A DNA stretch of 38,726 nt from an uncultured delta proteobacterium (GCA_903923175.1 CAIXWQ010000967.1:1-38726), one strand, 5' to 3'. Shown: positions 29,245-38,682, counted from the first letter of the stretch. The notes: generated by a model from the sequence alone, not told the origin. Translations and numbers: made by a program.

Positions 29245-30213
29245 GTGGGCCTCCTCGATCTCTTCAAGAAGCAGGGTCCGTCGTCCGTCCGCGGCGCGGC
29301 CTACGACGACCTGTTCGACGACGAGTTCCAGCGCAAGCTGGACTACCTCGCCATCGTCTCGCGGAAGGTCTTCGCGGGGCGCATGCGCGCCGAGCGGCGC
29401 ACGAAGAAGACCGGCTCCGGCATCGAGTTCGCCGATCACCGCGAGTACAACCCGGGCGACGACTTCCGCTACCTCGACTGGAACGTCTACCAGCGCTTCG
29501 GGCGGCTGCTCGTGCGCCTGTTCGAGGAAGAGGAAGACCTCTCCATCTACCTGATCGTCGACTCGTCGCGCTCGATGGGCTTCGACTTCAAGCAGAAGGA
29601 CGGCACCGGCCGCGCGGGCAACGGCCCCAAGATCCGCCACGCGAAGCGGCTCGCCGCGGCGCTCTCGTACATCGGGCTCGCGAACCTCGATCGCGTCAGC
29701 GTCGTGTCCACGACCAACCGCGTGGCCGACCGCATGCCGACCACGCGCGGCAAGCAGCGCATCTACCGCGTGTTCGAGTTCCTCCGCGGCGTCGAAGCCG
29801 AAGGGAGCACCGGGCTCGAGGACGCGCTGAAGCAGTTCGTGGCGCAGAACAAGCGCCGCGGGCTCGCGGTGCTCATCAGCGATCTCTACGATCCGGCCGG
29901 CTTCGAGAAGGGGGTCAACGTCCTCCGCTACAACAAGTTCGAGCCGTTCGTGATGCACATCGTGGATCCCGACGACGCGAAGCCGGACCTGAGCGGCGAC
30001 GTGCGGCTCCTCGACTGCGAGACCGGCGACGAGCGCGAGGTGACGATCACCAAGTCGATGCTCGATCGCTACGCCAAGGCGCACGAGGCGTACCTCAAGG
30101 AGGTCGAGACGTTCTGCACGCTCAAGCAGGTGCCGTACTTCCGCGCCGACGTGAACATCCCCTTCGACGACCTGATCCTCCGCGTCTTCCGCCGCGGCGG
30201 GTTCCTGCGCTGA
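29245..30213 (+). CDS. DUF58 protein (VWA-like fold), MoxR partner
   Basis: A 322-aa cytoplasmic protein starting at GTG 29245 with AAGGA upstream. The DUF58 signature is clear: GIEFADHREYNPGDDFRYLDWNVYQRFGRLLVRLFEEEED (about 59-98). It is followed by a VWA-like strand with VDSSRSM, giving a MIDAS-type D106-S-S-R-S110. The C-terminal half has the alternating helices and strands of a VWA fold (RGLAVLISDLYDPAGFE, PFVMHIVDPDDAKPD). There is no membrane segment. Proteins of this type are predicted MoxR substrates or adaptors. The next gene starts 9 bp downstream. Confidence 0.92.
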   Translation: MGLLDLFKKQGPSSVRGAAYDDLFDDEFQRKLDYLAIVSRKVFAGRMRAERRTKKTGSGIEFADHREYNPGDDFRYLDWNVYQRFGRLLVRLFEEEEDLSIYLIVDSSRSMGFDFKQKDGTGRAGNGPKIRHAKRLAAALSYIGLANLDRVSVVSTTNRVADRMPTTRGKQRIYRVFEFLRGVEAEGSTGLEDALKQFVAQNKRRGLAVLISDLYDPAGFEKGVNVLRYNKFEPFVMHIVDPDDAKPDLSGDVRLLDCETGDEREVTITKSMLDRYAKAHEAYLKEVETFCTLKQVPYFRADVNIPFDDLILRVFRRGGFLR

Positions 30214-30222
30214 GGCCGCGCC

Positions 30223-32262
30223 ATGCACTTCCTCGGCCTCCCGCTCGCTGAGCTGCTCACGATCTTCGGGATCGCGGGCGCCGCCGTCACGGCGCTCTAC
30301 ATCCTCAAGCTGCGGCGTCGGCCGATCACCGTCCCGTTCTCCAAGCTCTGGGAGCGCATCCTGCGCGACAAGGAGGCCACCAGCCTCTTCTCGCGCCTCA
30401 AGCGCATCCTCTCGCTGCTGCTGCAGCTCGCGATCCTCGCGCTGCTGATCCTGGCGCTCGGCGATCCGCGCACCGCCATCGAGATCGTCAAGGGGCGCAA
30501 CCTGGTGGTGCTGATCGACACCTCGGCGTCGATGCAGGCGCGCGACGGCGGCCCGAGCGGCCAGAAGCCGCGCATCGATCTCGCGCGAGAGGAGTTGCGG
30601 GGAATCATCCGCAAGTTGGGGGCGAGCGACCGCATGCTCCTTGCGACCATGGACGCAGTGGTGACGCCGCTCACGCCGATGACCGGCGACACGGCGCGCC
30701 TGGAGCAGGCGCTCGACGACATCCGCCCGGTCGACGCGCGCGCCGATTTTCCGCGGGGCCTGCGCTTCGCGGCCGACACGCTGCGCGGGGTGAAGCGCGC
30801 GGAGATCGTCGTCATCAGCGACGGCGTGCTCGGCGAGGCCAGGGACGGCCTCGGCGCGATCCACTCGACCACCTGCGACGATGAGAACGTCGCGAAGCCC
30901 GACGGCAAGAACACCTGCGTCGGCGATGCGCGCCTCTCGTTCAGGCCCGTGGGCTCGGGTCACCGCAACGTCGCGATCACGCAGTACTCGGTGCGGCGCT
31001 ACCCGCTCGACAAGTCGCGCTACGAGGTGATGATCGAGGTGCAGAACCTCGGCGACAAGGACGAGGACATCGAGCTGCGCCTGCTCGGCGACGGCGACCT
31101 CGTGGATCTCACCAAGCTGCACGTGCTCTCGGCCAACCACTGCCCGCCGGTCGCGCCGCCAAACGAGCCCACGTGCCACAAGCTGGCGCGCTTCTACCCG
31201 AACCTCGGCGGCGCGAGCCGGCAGCTCGAGGCGCGCATCAACATCGCGCCCGCAAACCCGGCCGATCCGCCGATCTTCGACGATCTGCCCGCCGACGACC
31301 GCGCGTACGCGGTGCTGCCCGAACGTCGACGCACCAAGGTGCTCACCGTCACCGACTCGAACACGTATCTCGAGGCGGCGCTGCTGCTCGACGAGTACCT
31401 CGACGTCACGACGATCTCGCCCGACGAGTGGCGCGCCCACGGCGCCGGGGTCGGCAAGTACGACGTCGCGATCTTCGACGGCATCACGCCGTCGCTGAAG
31501 CCGGGGCTCCCCTCGCTGTACCTCGATCCGAAGGACGGCGGCCCGCTGAAGGTCGGCCCGGCGCTCAAGGAGCCGGCGTTCGACACGCTCGACCGCAAGC
31601 ACCCGCTGCTGCGCTGGACGGCGTTCGACAACATCGGCATCACCGCCGCGAGCAAGCTGGTCCCCGGCGAGGGCGACAAGGTCGTCGGCGCCGCGAACGA
31701 GGGGCCGATCCTCGTCGCCGGCAGCCGCGCGGGGACCAAGTTCGTCGCGCTCTCGTTCGACGTGCGCCAGAGCGATCTGCCGCTGCGCATCGCCTGGCCG
31801 GTGTTCCTGCTCAACACCATCAACTGGTTCGTCGAGGAGGACGCCGACTACCTCTCGTCGTTCAAGACCGGCGACGTCTGGCACGTGGCCGCGCCGCTCG
31901 GCGCGCTCGGCCAGGTCACGCTGGTCGACCCCGAGGGGAAGCCGCACCAGGTGCCGGTGCAGGAGGGGCGCGCGGTCTTCTTCGGCACGCGCGCCGGGTT
32001 CTACCGCCTGAAGGCGCCGAGCGACGTGCTCACGCCGGGCGGCAACACGCCGTCCGACGTCTACTTCGCCGCGAACCTGGTCGAGCCGCAGGAGAGCGCG
32101 ATCGAGCCGAAGAAGCAGCTGCTCATCGAGTCGCGCATCGCGGGTGAGCTCAAGGAGTCCGGCGCAGGCGTGCGTGACGAGAAGTGGATCTACCTGCTCG
32201 CGCTGGTTGCCATCGCGAGCGTGATCGAGTGGGCGACGTACCACCGGAGGATCACGGTTTGA
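30223..32262 (+). CDS. BatA-like membrane protein with VWA domain
   Basis: A 679-aa inner-membrane protein. ATG 30223 starts 9 bp after the DUF58 stop. It has the BatA N-terminal layout: helix 1 (LLTIFGIAGAAVTALYIL, about 11-28), a basic loop with RRRPITVPFSKLWE, and helix 2 (ILSLLLQLAILALLILALG, about 62-80). The VWA domain (about 93-290) has a MIDAS motif D99-T-S101-A-S103 and VISDGVLG further on. The large extra-membrane remainder includes a beta-sandwich-like part and a Rossmann-like part (KVLTVTDSNTYLEAALLLDEYL), and the chain ends in a membrane helix (YLLALVAIASVIEWATYH). Its stop overlaps the next start. BatA-type proteins are linked to aerotolerance and envelope stress in other phyla; the role here is untested. 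Confidence 0.9.
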   Translation: MHFLGLPLAELLTIFGIAGAAVTALYILKLRRRPITVPFSKLWERILRDKEATSLFSRLKRILSLLLQLAILALLILALGDPRTAIEIVKGRNLVVLIDTSASMQARDGGPSGQKPRIDLAREELRGIIRKLGASDRMLLATMDAVVTPLTPMTGDTARLEQALDDIRPVDARADFPRGLRFAADTLRGVKRAEIVVISDGVLGEARDGLGAIHSTTCDDENVAKPDGKNTCVGDARLSFRPVGSGHRNVAITQYSVRRYPLDKSRYEVMIEVQNLGDKDEDIELRLLGDGDLVDLTKLHVLSANHCPPVAPPNEPTCHKLARFYPNLGGASRQLEARINIAPANPADPPIFDDLPADDRAYAVLPERRRTKVLTVTDSNTYLEAALLLDEYLDVTTISPDEWRAHGAGVGKYDVAIFDGITPSLKPGLPSLYLDPKDGGPLKVGPALKEPAFDTLDRKHPLLRWTAFDNIGITAASKLVPGEGDKVVGAANEGPILVAGSRAGTKFVALSFDVRQSDLPLRIAWPVFLLNTINWFVEEDADYLSSFKTGDVWHVAAPLGALGQVTLVDPEGKPHQVPVQEGRAVFFGTRAGFYRLKAPSDVLTPGGNTPSDVYFAANLVEPQESAIEPKKQLLIESRIAGELKESGAGVRDEKWIYLLALVAIASVIEWATYHRRITV

Positions 32263-35228
32263 CCAACCCGGTCTCGCACCGAATCCCGCCGCGCCACTCG
32301 GTGCCGCCGCCGCGCAAGGAGCGCCGGTGGATCGGTCGCACCTTGTTCGCGCTCGCGGTGATCGGCGTCGCCGTGGCGGCGAGCTCGTTCTTCTGGAAGT
32401 ACGGCATCAAGTCCGGCCCGGTGCTGACCAAGCAGTGGAAGGACGAGACCTACGAGCTGCTGCACCCGCGCATGCTCGGGCTCGTGCTGCTGGCGCCGTA
32501 CTTCCTGTACGTCACCGGGAAATCGCTCGCGGATCTGCCGTGGCCGCAGCGCGTGCTGTCGTTCGTGCTGCGCATCGCGTTCGTGGCGCTCCTGGCGCTC
32601 GGCCTCGGTCGCGTCGCGAAGACGGCGTTCACGTCGAAGATCTGCACGGTCTACATGATCGACGTGTCCGAGAGCGTCCCCGAGGACGCGCTCGCCGACG
32701 CGCAGGTCGCCATCGACGCGGCGTGGAAGAACCGCGGCGAGGCCGAGGTCCGCGTCATCACGTTCGCCACGCGTCCGCGCGTGGTCGGCGCCACCGATCC
32801 GGCCGATCCGAACGCGGCGCCGCCCAAGATCGCGCGCCACGACGAGGCGGGCCACCGCGAGCAGGGCGCCGGCACGAACATCCAGGCCGCGATGCAGCTC
32901 GCCTACGGGCTCTACCCCGCGGGCTACCTGAAGCGCGCGGTCATCTGGAGCGACGGCGTGCAGACCGCCGGCGACGCGCTCGCCGAGTCGGGCCGCTCGC
33001 GCGAGTTCGGCGTGAAGACCTTCGTGGTGCCGTACAAGCGCCCGGTGCCGGCCGAGGTCGCGGTACGCGAGCTGCGCATCCCGCCGAAGATCAAGGTGGG
33101 CGAGCCGTTCGAGGTGCGCGCGCTGATCTTCTCGAACCGCCCCGCCAAGGTGCGCGCGCGGCTCTATCAGGGCGAGGCGCTCAACGGCCTCGACGGCATC
33201 CGCGACCTCGATCTCAAGGTCGGCGAGAGCGACATCCCGTTCAAGTCGGTGGTGCGCGTGCCGGGCGCGGTCACGTACTCGCTCGAGCTCGAGCCGCTCG
33301 GGCCGATCACCGCCGCGGCCTCGGCGCCCGGCGCGGCTTCGGGCTCGGCAGCGGCTCCGGCTCCCTCTCCCTCTCCGCCTCCGCCTCCGTCCGCGGCCCC
33401 CTCGGGCTCGGCAGCGGCGCCCGCCTCCTCCGCGCTCGCGGGGCTCGGCCCCAACGCGCCGCTCAAGAAGTCGCCCTTCGATCGCTTCCCCGACAACAAC
33501 CGCTACGCGGTCACCGTCGCCGTCCCCGGTCGCCCCAACGTGCTCTACGTCGAGGGCGATCAGGGGCACGGCACCTGGCTCACCAACGCGCTGGTGGCCC
33601 AGGAATTCGAGGTCGATCTGCGCGGGCCGGACGGCGTGCCGTCGTCGCTCAAGGAGATGGAGCGCTACGACTTCTTCATCCTCTCCGACACCGCGGCCGA
33701 GAACGTCAGCTACTCCCAGCAGGATCTGATCGAGTCGTACGTGCGCGACCTCGGCGGCGGCTTCCTGATGGCAGGCGGGCAGAACTCGTTCGGCCTCGGC
33801 GGCTGGAGGCACACCAAGATCGAGAAGATCCTCCCCGTGCGCATGGAGGGGAAGAAGAAGGAGAACGATCCCGCGATCGCGCTCTGCCTCGTGATCGACC
33901 ACTCGGGCTCGATGAGCGGCCTGAAGATGGAGATGGCGAAGGAGGCCGCGAAGGCGACGGCCGAGACGCTCGCGCCCGACGACTGGATCGAGGTCATCAT
34001 CTTCGACTCCACGCCGACGCGCGCGGTGCGCATGCAGCAGGCGCGCAACCGGATGCGGATCACCAACGAGATCAGCCGCATCCAGGCCAACGGCGGCACC
34101 GACATCCTGCCGGCCATCCAGATGGCGAGCGAGGACCTCGCGCTGGTGAACGCGAAGCGCAAGCACATGATCCTGCTCTCCGACGGCGAGGCGCCGATCG
34201 GCGGGATCAAGGAGCTCGTGCAGGAGATGGTCGGCGAGTCGATGACCTCGTCGGCCGTCGCGCTCGGCGAGGACGCCGACAAGAACCTGATGAAGATGGT
34301 CGCCGAGACGGGCGGCGGCCGCTTCTACTTCGTCGCCGATCCGAACGCGCTGCCGCGCGTGTTCACCAAGGAGACCGAGCTCGTCTCGAAGTCGTCCGCG
34401 GTCGACGAGTACTTCCAGCCGACGATGCAGCAGCCGGCGGACTTCCTCCGCGGCGTCGACGTCGAGGGCTCGCCGTACCTGCACGGCTACGTCGCGACGG
34501 AGCTGAAGCCGCCGCCCGCGCAGCTGATCCTGACGCCGGGCGATCACGAGGAGCCGCTGCTCGCGCGCTGGCGCGTCGGCCTCGGCTGGACGCTCGCGTG
34601 GACGAGCGACGTGAAGAACCTCTGGGCGGCCGAGTGGCTGCGCTGGCAGCAGTACCCGCAGTTCTGGGGGCAGCTGGTGCGCGAGCACATGCGCCAGAAG
34701 AAGCGGCAGCAGCTCGACATGCGCGTCGAGCTGGTCGACGGCGTGGTGAAGACCTGGATCGACGCCATCGGCGGCGACGATCGCTTCCAGAACGGCCTCG
34801 AGGGGAAGGTCACGATCGTCGGCCCCGCGCCGAAGACCGACAAGGTCGAGCTGAAGCTCCAGCAGATCGCCCCCGGTCGCTACGAGGCGAAGCAGACGCT
34901 CGATCAATTCGGCGCTTTCGTGCTCACGGGCGAGCTGCTGAACGGCGGCGCGGTGGTGGCGGAGAGCTTCGGCCACATCAGCAACCCGTACCCTCGCGAG
35001 TACGCGGCGTTCGAGCCCGACGTGCCGCTGCTCGAGAAGATCGCGACCACCACGGGCGGGACGCGCGATCCGGCGATCGCCGCGATCATCGACCCGAGCG
35101 GCGAGAAGGTCAGCTACCACCAGGACCTCTGGTCGACCTTCGTGAAGGCGGCGATCATCGTGTTCCTGATCGACCTGCTGCTGCGGCGCGTGCGGGTGTT
35201 CGATCGGAAGTTCCGCGCGGCGACGTGA
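32259..35228 (+). CDS. Membrane protein with two VWA domains and a glutamine-amidotransferase-like domain
   Basis: A 989-aa protein. TTG 32259 is chosen because it overlaps the previous stop (TTGA) and has GGAGG 9-10 nt upstream; GTG 32301 is an alternative. Membrane helices lie at about 27-45, 72-87 and 99-117, and again near the end (VKAAIIVFLIDLLL). VWA domain 1 begins at about 130 with MIDAS D135-V-S137-E-S139. An Ala/Pro/Ser linker (about 355-400) leads to a GATase1-like domain (about 425-535: LYVEGDQGHGTWLTNAL, FLMAGGQNSFGLGGW), which lacks an evident catalytic Cys. VWA domain 2 is inserted next, with D547-H-S549-G-S551 and an otherwise classical VWA. A C-terminal beta-rich part follows. 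It is probably the main MoxR-served membrane partner; ligand unknown. Confidence 0.88.
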   Translation: MTNPVSHRIPPRHSVPPPRKERRWIGRTLFALAVIGVAVAASSFFWKYGIKSGPVLTKQWKDETYELLHPRMLGLVLLAPYFLYVTGKSLADLPWPQRVLSFVLRIAFVALLALGLGRVAKTAFTSKICTVYMIDVSESVPEDALADAQVAIDAAWKNRGEAEVRVITFATRPRVVGATDPADPNAAPPKIARHDEAGHREQGAGTNIQAAMQLAYGLYPAGYLKRAVIWSDGVQTAGDALAESGRSREFGVKTFVVPYKRPVPAEVAVRELRIPPKIKVGEPFEVRALIFSNRPAKVRARLYQGEALNGLDGIRDLDLKVGESDIPFKSVVRVPGAVTYSLELEPLGPITAAASAPGAASGSAAAPAPSPSPPPPPSAAPSGSAAAPASSALAGLGPNAPLKKSPFDRFPDNNRYAVTVAVPGRPNVLYVEGDQGHGTWLTNALVAQEFEVDLRGPDGVPSSLKEMERYDFFILSDTAAENVSYSQQDLIESYVRDLGGGFLMAGGQNSFGLGGWRHTKIEKILPVRMEGKKKENDPAIALCLVIDHSGSMSGLKMEMAKEAAKATAETLAPDDWIEVIIFDSTPTRAVRMQQARNRMRITNEISRIQANGGTDILPAIQMASEDLALVNAKRKHMILLSDGEAPIGGIKELVQEMVGESMTSSAVALGEDADKNLMKMVAETGGGRFYFVADPNALPRVFTKETELVSKSSAVDEYFQPTMQQPADFLRGVDVEGSPYLHGYVATELKPPPAQLILTPGDHEEPLLARWRVGLGWTLAWTSDVKNLWAAEWLRWQQYPQFWGQLVREHMRQKKRQQLDMRVELVDGVVKTWIDAIGGDDRFQNGLEGKVTIVGPAPKTDKVELKLQQIAPGRYEAKQTLDQFGAFVLTGELLNGGAVVAESFGHISNPYPREYAAFEPDVPLLEKIATTTGGTRDPAIAAIIDPSGEKVSYHQDLWSTFVKAAIIVFLIDLLLRRVRVFDRKFRAAT
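33339..33418. repeat. Low-complexity linker with 17-bp direct repeat
   Basis: TCGGGCTCGGCAGCGGC occurs at 33339-33355 and again at 33402-33418, flanking runs of CTCCCTCTC and CCGCCTCCG. It encodes the Ala/Pro/Ser linker between VWA domain 1 and the amidotransferase-like domain. Slippage between copies would remove 63 bases in frame. Confidence 0.7.
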
Positions 35229-35448
35229 GGGCCGGGCGCGGGCCTGACGTGCCTCGGCAGCGTAGCTTGGCGCGGGGGCTTGCTTTTCGAGACAGCGAAC
35301 GTGAGCACCGCGCTCGTCTTCGATCGCCGTGCGCTTCATGCTCGAGACGCTCGACGCCCGAAGCCTGGCGGCGCTCGGCGAGCTCCCGGCGTCGATGGGG
35401 CGTGGCGCGTGCGAGCGAGCGGAGGACGACGATGGAAGGGTGAAAGGG

Positions 35449-35454
35449 TATCGT
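35449..35454 (+). promoter_or_regulatory. Candidate -10 hexamer (TATCGT) of the TPR/PEGA gene
   Basis: TATCGT is followed by 6 nt and then an in-frame TTG (35461), with ATG at 35470 three codons later. A transcript from here would have a leader of 0-9 nt and no ribosome-binding site. The arrangement resembles those at 6778 and 10410. Confidence 0.3.
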
Positions 35455-35469
35455 GTAGCCTTGCGCAAG

Positions 35470-36738
35470 ATGGGCAGCGTGCGACCAGCGATCGCCGGCG
35501 TGAGGCGGGCGGTGTCGCCCTCGCGGTCGCCGCCCCGCTCGAGGGCCTGGGGGCGCTGGCGGAACGTGGCGGCGCGCGTCGTCGCGCTCGCGGTCGCCGC
35601 GTCGGTCGCGGCCGTCGGCGCGCCGGTCTTCGCGGGGAGCGCGCAAGACGGGATTGCGCTGACGAAGTTCGAGGAGGGGAAGAAGGCGTTCGAGGCAGGG
35701 CGCTTCGAGGATGCGCTCCTCGCGTTCCAGGCCAGCCTCGCGCTGCTCCCCAGTCCGAACACCCGGCTCTACATCGCGCGGTGCTACCGAGCGATGAACC
35801 GCCTCGCGAGCGCCTACACCGCCTACAAGCTCGCCTCGCGGGAGGCGCAGGACCGGCTGACGGCGACCGGGGAGAAGCGCTTCAAGGCGACGCGCGACGC
35901 CGCGGCCAGCGAGCTCGTGGAGATAGAGGCCAAGGTGCCGCACCTCACGCTCGCGATCCCCAGCGACGTGCCCGACGGCTTCGCGCTGACACTCGACGGC
36001 GAGGTCGTGCCGAAGAGCGCGTGGGGGAGCTCGATCGAGGTCGACGCGGGCGCGCACGTGATCGAGGCGAAGGGTCCGCGTCGGCGTGCGTTCGAGCGGC
36101 GTCTCGTGCTCAAGGAGGGGGAGTCGCAGCGCGTGGAGATCGACGCGCCGCGCATTCCAACCGGGACCTTGCGGCTCTCGCTGAAGTCCAAGCCCGGGGG
36201 GATGGCCGCGCGCGTCGATCAGAACGCGGTCGATCCAGCGGCGCTCGAGAGCGCCCGCGAGGTGGACGTCGGCGCGCACTCCGTGAAGCTCGAGGCGCCG
36301 GGCTACGAGGCCTTCACGTGGGAAGGCAGCATCGCCGACCACGAAGAGAAGGTCCTCACGATCGACCTGAAGGCCGCGGCGTCTAGCGGCGGCGGGACGC
36401 CGCGGTGGCTCTTCTTCACGGCGAGCGGCGTCGCCGTCGTGTCGCTCGGCGTGGCGTCGGGCTTCGCTTTCAAGGCGAAGTCGCTCAGCGACCAGCAGAA
36501 CGCGAAGGATCCGCTCGCGCGCTACGATCCGGCCACGCACGATCGGATCGGCTCGCTCTCGACGAGCGCCAACGTGCTGTTCGTCACCGGCGGCGTCTTC
36601 GCGATCGGCGCGGGCGTGCTCGCCTTCACCACGCGCTGGCGCTCGACCGACGAGCCACACGCCACCGCGGTCGCGCCGAAGGTCACGCCCTGGGTCGGCG
36701 CGGGCGTCGCGGGGCTTTCGCTCTCGGGGAGCTTCTGA
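35470..36738 (+). CDS. Exported TPR / PEGA-type membrane protein
   Basis: About 422 aa. ATG 35470 is chosen; TTG 35461 is an alternative, and the frame is open further up but not protein-like. An Arg-rich start and hydrophobic segment (VVALAVAASVAAVGAPVFAG, 37-56) form a signal peptide. TPR-like helices follow (67-125: EEGKKAFEAGRFEDALLAFQ). Two PEGA-like beta modules (about 158-225 and 230-300) show FALTLDGEVVPKSAW, VDAGAHVIEAKGP, VDVGAHSVKLEAPGYEAF. Two membrane helices lie at 313-335 and 367-388. The order TPR-PEGA-two helices is a common myxobacterial type, usually near kinases or lipoproteins. It shares the order TPR then PEGA with the protein at 10456-12459. The next gene overlaps its stop by one base (TGATG), so the two are coupled. 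Confidence 0.82.
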   Translation: MGSVRPAIAGVRRAVSPSRSPPRSRAWGRWRNVAARVVALAVAASVAAVGAPVFAGSAQDGIALTKFEEGKKAFEAGRFEDALLAFQASLALLPSPNTRLYIARCYRAMNRLASAYTAYKLASREAQDRLTATGEKRFKATRDAAASELVEIEAKVPHLTLAIPSDVPDGFALTLDGEVVPKSAWGSSIEVDAGAHVIEAKGPRRRAFERRLVLKEGESQRVEIDAPRIPTGTLRLSLKSKPGGMAARVDQNAVDPAALESAREVDVGAHSVKLEAPGYEAFTWEGSIADHEEKVLTIDLKAAASSGGGTPRWLFFTASGVAVVSLGVASGFAFKAKSLSDQQNAKDPLARYDPATHDRIGSLSTSANVLFVTGGVFAIGAGVLAFTTRWRSTDEPHATAVAPKVTPWVGAGVAGLSLSGSF

Positions 36739-38168
36739 TGGCTCGGCGGCTCGCGAGCGCCGTGGGGCTCTCGGCCGTGCTCGCGGCGACGCTCGTCGCG
36801 TGCACGTTCGGCAACCTCGCGGGCTACGAGGTCCAGCCGTGCACCGCGAGCCCTGCGACGCAGGCGGCCGACGACTGCGAGCGGCTCAATTCCGGGAGCG
36901 CTGGCAATGCCGGCACGTGCACGCCCTACCAGTGCGATCCGACGGTGCACTATTGCGTGCAGGCGCCGAGGGATGACGACAAGGACGGAGATCCGAGCGT
37001 GGCGTGCGGCGGGGGGGACTGCGATGACGGCGATCCGCGCGTCTCGAGCCTGCGCGTGGGCACGCCGAGCGTGCTCGCCAGCGCGACGCTGCCGATCAGC
37101 GCGAGCGATCAGCTCGGCTTCGGCAGCGATGGCGGCAACGATCCGCTCCTCGCGTTCGTCACCACGTCGACGGGCGGCCAGTGCCTCGCGCTCGCGGCCG
37201 CCGCCAGCAAATCGACGACCGCGGTGACCGGGTGCTCCGTGCTCGCTGCGCCCTACGACAACCTGTTCCCCTCGCAGCCGTACGCCCGCTCCGCCTCGGG
37301 TAGCCCCGCGGCGGTGTTCGTGTCCGAGGCTGCCTGCGGCGTTGGCAAGCTCGGCTTCGCGTACGCGGACAAGGTTGCGATCGAGAGCACTTGCCCCACC
37401 GCTGGCGTGGCGCGCCCCGCATTCGCGTTCGTCGATGGAGCCCAGTCGGGAGCGGTCGCATACTACGCCTCGGCCGCCCGCGCGCGCGTTAGCCCGACGG
37501 ACGACTGCGCCGCCGCGGTAGCCGCGCCGCTCCTGCTCGCGGGGGTCGACGGTATCCTCTCCACGCCCGCGCTTACGCTCGACGCGCAGCCGCTCACCAC
37601 ACAAGCGATCTCGCTATCCCCCCCCGCGCTTCTGCTCCGTGACGGCACGCTGCTGGTGGCTTCGCCCGACGGCGACGCCGCCACCCTCTGGTGGCGCGGT
37701 ACGGATCGCAGCCCCGGCGGGAGCCTCGCGATCCCCGCGCTGAAGGGCGCTCGCGCGATCGAGATGAGCACGCAGTCGCGCGGCATTCACCAGTTCCGCC
37801 TGGGGATCGTCGCCCAGCTCGGCTGCGGTCCGGCGGCGATCCACGTCGCGTTCGTGGACGTCGACACCCAGGCCAAGACCGCGACGCTCGCCGGCGACGT
37901 CGAGGTCGCGCCCGGCGGCGGAGCGACCGTCTGGAGCCCGAGCGTCGCGTGGTCAGACTCGCGCATGACCTGGCTCGTCGCGTGGCTCGCCACCGGCAGC
38001 AAGGCGATGGGGCGCTTCGTGACACCCGACGGCGTGGCCGGTGTCGGCCCGTTCGAGACCGCGAATGGGGTCCTCGCTGCCGCGGCGCTCGCGAGCGCGC
38101 ACACCGCGCTGGCGGGGACGGCAGGGACGCAGAAGGCGCTGATCGACGGGCCCAACCGGTGTCCGTGA
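36738..38168 (+). CDS. Lipoprotein with MopE-type metal-binding motif
   Basis: A 476-aa predicted lipoprotein. ATG 36738 shares its A with the previous TGA. The signal sequence ends LVAC22, a good lipobox. Residues about 25-75 have several Cys, and then a Cys/Asp motif (DDDKDGDPSVACGGGDCDDGDPRV) like the 'putative metal-binding motif' of MopE-type proteins. The remaining ~370 residues repeat short beta strands with AFV, GGQC and WSPSVAWSD-like turns, as in a beta-propeller-like domain, and hold at least six Cys in pairs. Function is not known. Ca, Cu or other metal binding is an inference from the motif. Confidence 0.8.
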   Translation: MARRLASAVGLSAVLAATLVACTFGNLAGYEVQPCTASPATQAADDCERLNSGSAGNAGTCTPYQCDPTVHYCVQAPRDDDKDGDPSVACGGGDCDDGDPRVSSLRVGTPSVLASATLPISASDQLGFGSDGGNDPLLAFVTTSTGGQCLALAAAASKSTTAVTGCSVLAAPYDNLFPSQPYARSASGSPAAVFVSEAACGVGKLGFAYADKVAIESTCPTAGVARPAFAFVDGAQSGAVAYYASAARARVSPTDDCAAAVAAPLLLAGVDGILSTPALTLDAQPLTTQAISLSPPALLLRDGTLLVASPDGDAATLWWRGTDRSPGGSLAIPALKGARAIEMSTQSRGIHQFRLGIVAQLGCGPAAIHVAFVDVDTQAKTATLAGDVEVAPGGGATVWSPSVAWSDSRMTWLVAWLATGSKAMGRFVTPDGVAGVGPFETANGVLAAAALASAHTALAGTAGTQKALIDGPNRCP

Positions 38169-38186
38169 CGCACAGGGGAGGCCCAG

Positions 38187-38618
38187 ATGAAGCAGTGGAT
38201 GAAGTTCGGTTTGGTGGCCGCGTCGCTTTCGGTCGGCTGCGGCGGGAGCGGTGGCGCGAGCGGCGGCGATCCGGGCGACGCGAGCGTCGCCGACGGGCCC
38301 GCCAGCGAGGCGGGCGGATCATGCACCAGCGACCCCGACTGCGCGTACGTCCTCGCCTCGACGACGATCAGCGTCGTGCCGGCCGGGTGCGCGGACGCCA
38401 AGTGCGACAAGACGACCGGTCAGTGCAAGCTCGTCGCGCACGACGGCGATCTCGATGGCTACGGGACGGCCAACTGTGCTGTCGCCGGTGCCCCGGTGCC
38501 GTGGACGCCGGGGAATGATTGCGACGACAACGATATCAACTACTACCCGGGGCAGTCGCGCAACTGCAGCAAAGATGGGAGTGGCAATGGGTGCAGATCC
38601 ACCGCTGCGGCACTTTGA
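38187..38618 (+). CDS. Short lipoprotein with MopE-type motif, possibly truncated
   Basis: A 143-aa predicted lipoprotein. ATG 38187 has GGGAGG about 8 nt upstream, 18 bp after the previous stop. The signal sequence ends LSVGC18, a weak lipobox, then a Gly/Ala/Ser-rich stretch. It has CTSDPDCAYV, AKCDKTTGQCKLV and the motif DGDLDGYG ... GNDCDDNDINYYPG, like that of its neighbour and of MopE. Relatives usually continue past this with more Cys-rich repeats (for example ...CDGxDNDCDG), whereas this one stops after NCSKDGSGNGCRSTAAAL, so truncation is possible. No continuation was found in the other two frames. Confidence 0.75.
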   Translation: MKQWMKFGLVAASLSVGCGGSGGASGGDPGDASVADGPASEAGGSCTSDPDCAYVLASTTISVVPAGCADAKCDKTTGQCKLVAHDGDLDGYGTANCAVAGAPVPWTPGNDCDDNDINYYPGQSRNCSKDGSGNGCRSTAAAL

Positions 38619-38682
38619 TCGCGGGGACGTTTGTCGCGTAGCGACGGTCGCGCGAGAGGATCACGCGTCGTAGAGCGTTGGA

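Noticed and set aside
32190-35762. Very long leftward open frame (about 1,190 codons) opposite the double-VWA gene
   Set aside because: Same reasoning: Arg/Ala-rich composition, no start signal and no domain, and the + strand product has clear VWA motifs.
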